Assembly (NCBI GenBank): GCA_020632715.1
Contig: JACKFA010000004.1
Coordinates: forward strand, 310,001-374,000
Source: Deltaproteobacteria bacterium
GTDB lineage: Bacteria > Myxococcota_A > UBA9042 > PHBI01
DNA length: 64,000 bases
Direction: 5' to 3'
Made by a program: the position numbers and the translations under genes. Position 1 is the first letter of the stretch; every line of letters starts with the position of its first letter. Below are positions 15,004 to 23,226 of this stretch, in pieces. Under the pieces are notes generated by a model. That model was not told the DNA's origin. It did not search any database and saw only the letters and a program-made list of their open reading frames with translations.

Positions 15004-17265
15004 TCACACGGCCTGGCGGGCGAGCTCCTCGGGATACGTCGTGCCACAGGTCGGGCAGACCACCTCCCCAGGGCCACGCCGCGTCATCTTCTGGTTCAGG
15101 TACGGGCTGTCGCACGCCTTGCAGGCGACCGCGATGGGCCGGTCCCACTGGGCGTGGTCGCAGTCGGGATAGCGCGAGCAGGAGTAGAACGTCTTGCCCC
15201 GCCGCGACTGCTTCTCGACGATGTCGCCTTCACCGCACTTCGGACACTTGACGCCCATCGCGATGGGCCGCGTGTGCTTGCACTCCGGGTAGTTCGTGCA
15301 GCCGATGAAGCGCCCGAACTTGCCCTTCTTGTAGATGAGCTCCCCGCCATCACAGGCCGGGCATTTCTCGCCGACCTTCTGGTCCTGGACCATCTCGATG
15401 GTCCCGTCCTCGCGGCGCTCGAACTCGCTCGTGAAGCGGCAGTCCGGGTAGTTCTTGCAGGCGAGGAACGACCCGTTCTTCCCGAACTTGATGACGACCG
15501 CGGCTCCGTCCTTCGGGCAGAGGATGTCGGTCGGGATCTCCTCCCGCTTGACGTTCCTCATCTCCTCCTTGGCCGTCGCGAGCGTCCCCTCGAGGTCACC
15601 CCAGAAGTCCCGGAGGAGGGCCTTCCAGTCGACACGGCCGTCCTCGACGTCGTCGAGCTGGTCCTCCATCTTCGCGGTGAAGCCCACGTCGAACACGTGC
15701 GGGAAGGACTCCACGAGCAGGTCCACGACGATGCCCCCGAGCTCCGTCGGTCGCAGGCGTCCGTCGACCTTCTCGCAGTACTCCTTGGCCTGCACCGTCG
15801 AGATGATGCTCGCGTAGGTGCTCGGGCGACCGATGCCCTTCTCCTCGAGCTCACGAACGAGCGTCGCCTCGGTGAAGCGCGGCGGCGGCTGCGTGAAGTG
15901 CTGGTTGCCCTTGAGCTCCTTCGGGACGAGCACCTCGCCGACCTTCAGCTCGGGCAACGTGCTCTCCGCCTCGCTGTCGTCGTCGTCGCCCTTCATCTCC
16001 TGGTACACGGCCGTGAAGCCGTCGAAGACGAGCGTCGACCCCGTCGCGCGGAACATGTGGTCGCCCGGGGCGGCGATGTCGACGGTCGTCGACGCGTACA
16101 CCGCCGGCGCCATCTGACAGGCGACGAAGCGATTCCAGATCAGCAGGTAGAGCTTGTACTCATCCGGCTCGAGGTACTGCTTCACGCGCGTCGGCGGGAA
16201 GTCCATCGACGCCGGGCGGATGGCCTCGTGGGCGTCCTGGGCGCGCCCCTTCGACTTGAACTCGCGCACCTCCTTCGAGAGGTAGTTCTCGCCGTAGTGC
16301 CCCTGGATGTACGTGCGCGCCATCGCGACGGCGTCGTCCGACAGGCGCACCGAGTCGGTACGCATGTAGGTGATGAGGCCGACCATCCCGGACTCGCCGA
16401 GCTCCTTGCCCTCGTAGAGCCTCTGCGCGACGTTCATGGTCCGCTTCGGAGAGAAGCGGTAGGCCCGGGCCGCGTCCTGCTGCAGTCGCGACGTCGTAAA
16501 CGGCGCGGTGGGCTGTTGCTGCCGGTCCCGCTTCTTGATGTCGGCGACCTTGAACTCACCACCGCGCAGCGCCGCGAGGACCTTGTCCGTGTCCTCCTGA
16601 CTCGCGAGCTCGACCTTCTCGCCCTTGATACGGGTGAGCTTCGCCTTGAACGGCGGCGGGTTCTCCCCCTCGAACAGCGTGTCGATGCTCCAGTACTCGA
16701 CCGGCTGGAACGCCGCGATCTCGCGCTCCCGCTCGACCACGAGCCGCACGGCGACCGACTGCACGCGCCCGGCCGAGAGCCCGCGCCGGACCTTGTCCCA
16801 GAGGAGCGGGCTGATGTTGTACCCGACGAGTCGGTCGAGGATGCGCCGGGCCTGCTGGCTGTTGTATCGGTTCTCGTTCAGCGTCGTCGGCGAGGCGAGG
16901 GCGGACTGCACGCCCTTCTTCGTGATCTCGTTGAAGAGGACCCGCTTCACCTTCGACATCGGCACGCCGAGCTCGTTGAAGATGTGCCAGGCGATGGCCT
17001 CGCCCTCACGATCCGGGTCGGGCGCGAGGTAGACGGCGTCCGACTTCTTGGCCGCGCGCCGAAGCTCCTGGACGATCTTTCCCTTGCCACGGATGGTCTC
17101 GTACTGCGGCTCGAAGTCGGCGGCGATGTCGACGCCCATCTTCGACTTGGGCAGGTCCATCACGTGCCCGACGCTGGCCATCACCTCGAAGCCCGGCCCG
17201 AGGTACTTCTTGATGGTCTTCGCCTTCGACGGGCTCTCGACCACAACCAGGCTCGTGCTCCCCAT
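15004..17265 (-). CDS. topA: DNA topoisomerase I (type IA)
   Basis: 753 aa. Toprim domain at the N-terminus (LVVVESPSKAKTIKKYLG; DPDREGEA at 83-90), and the active-site tyrosine in GLITYMRTDSVRLS (Tyr300). The C-terminus carries four zinc-ribbon modules with paired Cys (CPKDG/CKNYPDC, CPACDG/CTNYPEC, CPKCGEG/CSRYPDC, CKACDS/CPTCGT). It relaxes negative supercoils. The ATG at 17265 has GGGGGA four bases upstream; an adjacent TTG at 17268 is too close to that sequence. dprA lies 54 nt upstream on the same strand, a common neighbour in bacteria. Confidence 0.96.
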   Translation of the reverse strand: MGSTSLVVVESPSKAKTIKKYLGPGFEVMASVGHVMDLPKSKMGVDIAADFEPQYETIRGKGKIVQELRRAAKKSDAVYLAPDPDREGEAIAWHIFNELGVPMSKVKRVLFNEITKKGVQSALASPTTLNENRYNSQQARRILDRLVGYNISPLLWDKVRRGLSAGRVQSVAVRLVVEREREIAAFQPVEYWSIDTLFEGENPPPFKAKLTRIKGEKVELASQEDTDKVLAALRGGEFKVADIKKRDRQQQPTAPFTTSRLQQDAARAYRFSPKRTMNVAQRLYEGKELGESGMVGLITYMRTDSVRLSDDAVAMARTYIQGHYGENYLSKEVREFKSKGRAQDAHEAIRPASMDFPPTRVKQYLEPDEYKLYLLIWNRFVACQMAPAVYASTTVDIAAPGDHMFRATGSTLVFDGFTAVYQEMKGDDDDSEAESTLPELKVGEVLVPKELKGNQHFTQPPPRFTEATLVRELEEKGIGRPSTYASIISTVQAKEYCEKVDGRLRPTELGGIVVDLLVESFPHVFDVGFTAKMEDQLDDVEDGRVDWKALLRDFWGDLEGTLATAKEEMRNVKREEIPTDILCPKDGAAVVIKFGKNGSFLACKNYPDCRFTSEFERREDGTIEMVQDQKVGEKCPACDGGELIYKKGKFGRFIGCTNYPECKHTRPIAMGVKCPKCGEGDIVEKQSRRGKTFYSCSRYPDCDHAQWDRPIAVACKACDSPYLNQKMTRRGPGEVVCPTCGTTYPEELARQAV

Positions 17266-17319
17266 CAATCCCCCAACGCTCTCACACGGATTCGTCCCGA
17301 ACTACCGCCACGCTGCGGC

Positions 17320-18339
17320 TCAGCGCGCCACGACGAAGCGGTCACCGGGGAGCGCATGTATACGCCCCATCAACTCCAAGTCCAGCAGCACACCGGTCAC
17401 CACGTCGACCGGCAAGGTCGTTCTCACGACCACCGCGTCCAGGTCAAGGGCCGAGTCTCCGGCCAGCGCCTCCAGCACCCGCGCGGCGTCGTCCCCGATC
17501 TCGCCGACCTCCCCGTCCAGCACGGCGCCCCAGGGCGCTCCGGCCCCCGCCTGGGTGATCGGCCAGCCCCCGCCACGCCCTCGGACCCCCAACGCCTCGG
17601 CGAGCGAGCTCCGCCCGATCATCGGCGCCGCTCCCCCGGCGAGGAGCGCGTGCGGACCGCCGCTCAACGCCTGCCCGACGTCTCCCGGCACGGCCAGGAG
17701 GCGACGCCCCTTCCGTCGCGCCGACGCCGCGGTCGACAGCGACCCGCTCTTCACCGACGCCCTCACCACGACCACCGCCGCACACAGCTCCGCGATGACC
17801 TCGTTCCTCTCGAGGAACCGATGCCGACCGGGCCGCGTCGCGGGCCAGTAGGCGCTCACCACGGCGCCACCGCTCCCCACGACCCGGTCGAAGAGCCCCC
17901 GGTTCACCCGCGGATAAGGATGATCGTGCCCCCCGCCGAGCACGACGACGGTCTGCCCGCCGACCTGGAGCGTCGCCTCGTGCGCGGCCGCGTCGCAGCC
18001 CTCCGCGCCCCCGCTCACCACGACGGCCCCGAGCGCCACGGCGTCCATGGCGACCCGGGCGGCGAGCGTCGCGCCATAGGCGTCCGTCGCGCGCGCGCCG
18101 ACGACGCCGACGCCCCACGTGCGCAACCAGTCGGCCGCGGGCAGCGCCCCACGCACGATCAACGGCGGACGACCGTCCCCTGGCTCCCAAGCGGACAGCC
18201 CCCGCGCGGCCAGCGCCCGCTCGGGATCACCGCGCTCCCCGGCAGCCCGCGCGAGCCGCTCGAGCGCCCCCCACGCAGACCCCGAACACCCCGTCCCGCG
18301 CCCCTCGCCCTCGGGAACCGAAGCGGCATCGTCGCTCAT
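17320..18339 (-). CDS. dprA: DNA-processing protein DprA (Smf)
   Basis: 339 aa with the Rossmann-type DprA core: GVVGARATDAYGATLAARVA, VVVSGGAEGCDAAAHEATL, VVVLGGGHDHPYPRVNRGLF, RHRFLERNEVIAELCAAVVV, SGSLSTAASARRKGR and LLAVPGD. A C-terminal winged-helix-like segment (DAARVLEALAGDSALDLDAV) is present. DprA loads RecA on incoming single-stranded DNA during natural transformation. The ATG at 18339 is chosen over the in-frame upstream start because GGAGG stands just before it. It reads SGGAEGCD where SGxAxGID is usual, a mild divergence. A ComEA-like gene at 37917 gives a second competence-type function in the window. Confidence 0.92.
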   Translation of the reverse strand: MSDDAASVPEGEGRGTGCSGSAWGALERLARAAGERGDPERALAARGLSAWEPGDGRPPLIVRGALPAADWLRTWGVGVVGARATDAYGATLAARVAMDAVALGAVVVSGGAEGCDAAAHEATLQVGGQTVVVLGGGHDHPYPRVNRGLFDRVVGSGGAVVSAYWPATRPGRHRFLERNEVIAELCAAVVVVRASVKSGSLSTAASARRKGRRLLAVPGDVGQALSGGPHALLAGGAAPMIGRSSLAEALGVRGRGGGWPITQAGAGAPWGAVLDGEVGEIGDDAARVLEALAGDSALDLDAVVVRTTLPVDVVTGVLLDLELMGRIHALPGDRFVVAR

Positions 18340-18449
18340 CGCGCACCTCCACCCATCCCAGGTCACGAGAGCGCGATCCGTTTCACCGACGGCGGTCGAT
18401 TCCGGCCTCTTCTCAGCGCGAGCTCCGCCCGCCGCGCGCCAGGAGCGCG

Positions 18450-18941
18450 TCAGTGGAGGAGATGAGGCGCCGGCGGCTCCACGCTGGGCGGATCGAATCC
18501 CGCTTCACGGAGACGCTGGAAGACCGTGAGCCCGTCGAAGCGGAAGCCGGCGGTCGGGAACACGAAGCCGTTGCCGTGCGCCTCGCCCGGGAAGAGGATC
18601 GCCTCCCCCGCGCGGTTGTAGCCCACCTGCACCACCGAACGAGCAGCCAGGACGCGCCCGTCGGTCACGCCGACCGGCTCGAGGACGGCGTAGAACCCCT
18701 CGCGCGGGAGCGCGACGAGCGACTCGAGGAACCCGTCCGCCCCGGGCCCGTCGATGAGGTAGCCGCGCTCGTCGAACGACCACCGGTTCCGCTCGTTCGT
18801 CGTCGGCAAGAGCACGATCGGCGGGCCCTGCTTCGAGTGGTTGTGGAAGTAGACGAGCTGTCCGGCGCCGACAGCGCCTTCCTTGCCCGCGAGCGCCGTC
18901 CCCGTTCGATAAAGACCACACTGCCGTTCCACCGTCGTCAC
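18450..18941 (-). CDS. Conserved hypothetical protein
   Basis: 163 aa, start GTG at 18941. Visible sequence: VERQCGLYRTGTALAGKEGA, GQLVYFHNHSKQGPPIVLLP, NERNRWSFDERGYLIDG, ARSVVQVGYNRAGEAILFPG, and a C-terminal TVFQRLREAGFDPP. It has no signal peptide, membrane segment or catalytic motif I can name. The dense, evenly distributed motifs and normal codon use say it is a real gene, and I believe similar proteins occur in other Myxococcota, but I cannot assign a role. It is alone, between dprA and the divergent fad operon. No clear Shine-Dalgarno sequence precedes the GTG. Confidence 0.72.
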   Translation of the reverse strand: MTTVERQCGLYRTGTALAGKEGAVGAGQLVYFHNHSKQGPPIVLLPTTNERNRWSFDERGYLIDGPGADGFLESLVALPREGFYAVLEPVGVTDGRVLAARSVVQVGYNRAGEAILFPGEAHGNGFVFPTAGFRFDGLTVFQRLREAGFDPPSVEPPAPHLLH

Positions 18942-19008
18942 CCGCTGTTCGAGATATCGCGGCCCGCCCGTCGGGACGCGCCCACGTCGTCGCGACGCGT
19001 CGCGGACT

Positions 19009-19171
19009 CTAGCAGCGCTCGGGGAAATTCTCCCGTCGCCAGGCTTGCTCTTGTGGTCTCAGGCGGCTCCGCTCGTCGGTCACGTACCTCGGGTACGCTC
19101 CCGCCTCGCGTAGCCACCTGCGACCACGACGCCGCGCCTGGCTCGGTCCGAATTTCCCCGAGCGCTGCTAG
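19009..19171. repeat. 163-nt imperfect inverted repeat, MITE-like
   Basis: The ends are a perfect 21-bp inverted repeat: CTAGCAGCGCTCGGGGAAAT plus T at 19009-19029, and its complement at 19151-19171. The arms continue inward with partial pairing (for example GCCAGGC and GTGGTC..CAGG..GGCT segments) to a central CGTACC-TCG-GGTACG hairpin at about 19083-19097. No target-site duplication is obvious. It could be a miniature transposable element, or a structured RNA element upstream of the fad promoter. Confidence 0.7.
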
Positions 19172-19391
19172 CACGACGTCCCGGGGCAGCGCGTCCTGTC
19201 GTAGCGGAACCGGCCCGGACCACGCGATCCTCGGCAGGTTGTTCTGCTCGATCACGCTCTCGCCCCGCGGCCTCGTCGACCGCAAACAGGATCTCGGGCG
19301 CCGTCCGACCAGAGCTGGCGTCGCGAGACGGCGTGAAGCCGTCTTGCGTCGCAAACCGGCCTCTCATGCGGCTTCGCGACTCGCCGGGAAA

Positions 19392-19411
19392 GTGAATGAG
19401 GATTCAATCAC
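19392..19411. promoter_or_regulatory. FadR-like operator of the fad operon
   Basis: Imperfect 20-bp palindrome GTGAATGAGGATTCAATCAC, symmetric as GTGAnTGA-N4-TCAnTCAC. It resembles the TGAATGA..TCATTCA operators of TetR-type FadR regulators that control fadN-fadA operons in Bacillus. It ends 4 bp before the -35 box. Confidence 0.5.
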
Positions 19412-19415
19412 AAGC

Positions 19416-19444
19416 TTGACCCGGGGGGACGGGGCGCCTATTCA
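19416..19444 (+). promoter_or_regulatory. Sigma-70 promoter of fadN-fadA
   Basis: TTGACC, 17-nt spacer, TATTCA. Predicted start near 19451, about 32 nt before the ATG. Confidence 0.65.
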
Positions 19445-19482
19445 GGACCGGTCTGACCCCCCGTTCGCAAGGAGCCAACCGC

Positions 19483-21858
19483 ATGGGTACCGGGATCCGC
19501 AAAGCGGCCGTGCTCGGCGCAGGCGTGATGGGGAGCGGCATCGCCGCCCACCTCGCGTCCTGCGGTATCCGCACGATCCTGCTCGACATCGTCCCCCCGA
19601 ACCTCAAGCCCGAAGAGCAGAGCGACCGCGACGCCAGGAACCGGTTCGCCGCCGGTGGTGTCGCGAACGCCTTGAAGTCGAAGCCGAACGTCTTCCTCGA
19701 CAAGAGCGCCGCGTCGCTCATCGAGGTCGGCAACCTCGAGGACGACCTCGGTCGCTTGAAGGAGGTCGACTGGATCATCGAGGTCGTCAAGGAGGACATG
19801 GCCGTCAAGCGGAAGCTCCTGACGAACGTCGAGGCGAACTGGACGCCCGGCACCATCGTCACGACCAACACCTCCGGCCTCTCGATCGACGGGATGCTCG
19901 AGGGCCGCAGCGCCGACTTCAAGCGGCACTTCTTCGGCACGCACTTCTTCAACCCCGTCCGGTACATGCACCTCCTCGAGGTCATCCCCGGCACGGACAC
20001 GGACCCGGCCCACATCGACACGATGGTCGGCTTCGTCCGCCGCATCCTCGGCAAGGGCGTGGTCTTCGCGAAGGACACGCCGAACTTCATCGCGAACCGC
20101 ATCGGCGTCTACGCGATGATGAAGACCATCGGCTCCATGATGGAGCTCGGCTACACCATCGAGGAGGTCGACGCCATCGTCGGCCGCCCGATGGGTCGCC
20201 CCAAGTCCGCCGCGTTCGGCACCGCCGACGTCGTGGGCCTCGACACGTTCGTGCACGTCTCGCAGAACTGCTGGGACAGCCTCCCGAACGACCCCGAGCG
20301 CGCCGTCTTCGCCATCCCGGACTTCCTGACCCAGATGGTCAAGAACGGGATGCTCGGCCGCAAGTCGGGCGCCGGCTTCTACAAGAAGGAAGGCAAGACG
20401 ATCCTCACCCTCGACCCGGCGACGCTCTCGTTCCGCGCGCCGCAAGAGCCCGATATGCCGGTGCTCAAGAAGGTGAAGAAGATCGAGGACGCCGGTGACC
20501 GCGTGAAGGCCCTCGTCGCCGACGACAGCCGCGCCGGGAAGTTCGCCTGGCACGTGCTCTCGCACTCGCTCGCCTACGCCGCGAACATCGCCTTCGACAT
20601 CGCCGACGACATCGTGAACATCGATCGCGCGATGCGCTGGGGCTTCAACTGGGAGCTCGGCCCGTTCGAGACGTGGCAGGCCCTCGGCGTCAAGGAGACG
20701 GCCGAGCGCATGCGCAAGGACGGTATCGCGCTCCCCGCGTGGATCGACGACGCCATCGCCGCGGGCGGCTTCTACGCGACCGACGACGGCACGCCGAAGT
20801 ACTTCGCGCGCGGCAAGGGCCAGACGGCCGTCCAGGCCATCCCGGGCAGCCTCTCCCTCGCGCAGCTCAAGAGCGCCGGGAAGGTCGTCGAGAAGAACCG
20901 CGGCGCGACCCTCATCGACCTCGGCGACGGCATCGCCGGGCTCGAGTTCCACACGAAGATGAACACGGTCGACGGCGACGTCACCGAGATGCTCCACAAG
21001 GCGTGCGAGATCGTCGAGCGCGACTTCGACGGCCTCGTCCTCGCCAACGAGGGGGAGCACTTCTCGGCCGGCGCCAACCTCATGCTCATCGTGATGCAGG
21101 CGAACCAGAAGAAGTGGGACGCCATCGAGGGAGTCGTCGAGCAGTTCCAGGGCGCCGTGCAGCGCCTCAAGTACCTGAACAAGCCGGTCGTCTCGAACCC
21201 GCACGGGCTCACGCTCGGCGGCGGCTGCGAGATGGCGATGGCGGCGGACCGCATGGTCGTCGCCCAGGAGACCTACATGGGCCTCGTCGAGGTCGGTGTC
21301 GGGCTCATCCCGGGCGGCGCGGGCACGCTGAACCTGCTCAAGCGGGTGTTCCAGCACGTCCCGAACACGCGCCCGCAGAACTTCGACCCGCTCCCGCTCA
21401 TCCAGCGCGCGTTCGAGAACATCGGCATGGCGAAGGTCGCGACCGGGGCGGGCGAGGTGTTCGACCTCGGCTACGGCACGCCGATGGACGAGATCGCCAT
21501 CAACCGCGACACGCGCATCGCCGACGCGAAGCGCCTCGCGCGCTACCTCGCCGACCGCGGCTACGCGCCGCCGAAGCCCGCGCGGAACCTGTTCCTGCCG
21601 GGCAAGGACGGCTGGGCGGCGATCTCGCTCTTCATCTACGGCATGATGCTCAGCGGCTTCGCGAGCGAGCACGACAAGCTCATCGCGGACAAGCTCGGCA
21701 ACGTCCTCTGCGGTGGCGACACCGACGGGCGCACGGCCGTCAGCGAGGAGCGGGTCATCGAGCTCGAGCGCGAGGCCTTCATGAGCCTCGTGGGCGAGCC
21801 GAAGACCATCGAGCGCATGCAGTACATGCTCATGAACAACAAGCCCCTCCGCAACTAA
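19483..21858 (+). CDS. fadN: 3-hydroxyacyl-CoA dehydrogenase / enoyl-CoA hydratase (FadN type)
   Basis: 791 aa, the same length and order as Bacillus FadN: dehydrogenase first, hydratase second (the reverse of E. coli FadB). NAD site GAGVMGSG at residues 12-19, catalytic-His region FGTHFFNPVRYMHLLEVIP (His154), then DTPNFIANRIG. The crotonase part has GEHFSAGANL and GLTLGGGCEMAMAADRMV. The protein carries out the second and third steps of fatty-acid beta-oxidation. It is preceded by an AAGGAG, a sigma-70 promoter and a palindrome like a FadR site, and followed 28 nt later by fadA. Repression released by long-chain acyl-CoA is likely but inferred. Confidence 0.93.
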   Translation: MGTGIRKAAVLGAGVMGSGIAAHLASCGIRTILLDIVPPNLKPEEQSDRDARNRFAAGGVANALKSKPNVFLDKSAASLIEVGNLEDDLGRLKEVDWIIEVVKEDMAVKRKLLTNVEANWTPGTIVTTNTSGLSIDGMLEGRSADFKRHFFGTHFFNPVRYMHLLEVIPGTDTDPAHIDTMVGFVRRILGKGVVFAKDTPNFIANRIGVYAMMKTIGSMMELGYTIEEVDAIVGRPMGRPKSAAFGTADVVGLDTFVHVSQNCWDSLPNDPERAVFAIPDFLTQMVKNGMLGRKSGAGFYKKEGKTILTLDPATLSFRAPQEPDMPVLKKVKKIEDAGDRVKALVADDSRAGKFAWHVLSHSLAYAANIAFDIADDIVNIDRAMRWGFNWELGPFETWQALGVKETAERMRKDGIALPAWIDDAIAAGGFYATDDGTPKYFARGKGQTAVQAIPGSLSLAQLKSAGKVVEKNRGATLIDLGDGIAGLEFHTKMNTVDGDVTEMLHKACEIVERDFDGLVLANEGEHFSAGANLMLIVMQANQKKWDAIEGVVEQFQGAVQRLKYLNKPVVSNPHGLTLGGGCEMAMAADRMVVAQETYMGLVEVGVGLIPGGAGTLNLLKRVFQHVPNTRPQNFDPLPLIQRAFENIGMAKVATGAGEVFDLGYGTPMDEIAINRDTRIADAKRLARYLADRGYAPPKPARNLFLPGKDGWAAISLFIYGMMLSGFASEHDKLIADKLGNVLCGGDTDGRTAVSEERVIELEREAFMSLVGEPKTIERMQYMLMNNKPLRN

Positions 21859-21886
21859 CCGACCGGCTCACAAGGAGAATCACATC

Positions 21887-23020
<1,134 letters not shown>

Positions 23021-23048
23021 CGACTCGTCCCGGACGAGGTCTTCTCGG

Positions 23049-23076
23049 GAGGCCCGGGCGTTCGCGCTCGGGCCTC
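23049..23076 (+). terminator. Intrinsic terminator of the fad operon
   Basis: 12-bp stem (GAGGCCCGGGCG with CGCTCGGGCCTC, one G-T pair) closed by a TTCG tetraloop, followed by TCTCGTTT. A textbook high-stability hairpin 28 nt after fadA. Confidence 0.85.
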
Positions 23077-23079
23077 TCT

Positions 23080-23095
23080 CGTTTCACGTGACACG
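23080..23095. promoter_or_regulatory. Degenerate parS-like site
   Basis: CGTTTCACGTGACACG matches 13 of 16 parS bases; the left half-site is nearly complete and the CACGTG core intact. It is in the spacer between convergent fadA and pheT. It may be a weak ParB site or chance. Confidence 0.35.
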
Positions 23096-23226
23096 CTCGG
23101 GCATGACGCTGGAAGCGTCCGACCCGGACCATCTCACGACCTCATGACGCGGCGCGTCATAGCCGTGCCAGCCAGAAGCGCGGCCCCGACGGTCGGCGCC
23201 GCGCGGCGCGTCAACCCACAGGTCGC

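Larger units (their letters stand above)
18942..19482. other. 541-bp divergent intergenic region with a large inverted repeat
   Basis: No gene supported. Contents: a 163-nt imperfect inverted repeat (19009-19171), a second hairpin at about 19318-19351 (AGACGGC, GTGAA loop, GCCGTCT), then the FadR-like operator and sigma-70 promoter of the fad operon, and an AAGGAG 10 nt before the fadN ATG. Confidence 0.75.

Noticed and set aside
18490..18515. tRNA T-loop-like GGATCGAATCC
   Set aside because: Inside the coding sequence for GFDPP of the conserved hypothetical protein, with no acceptor or anticodon stem.
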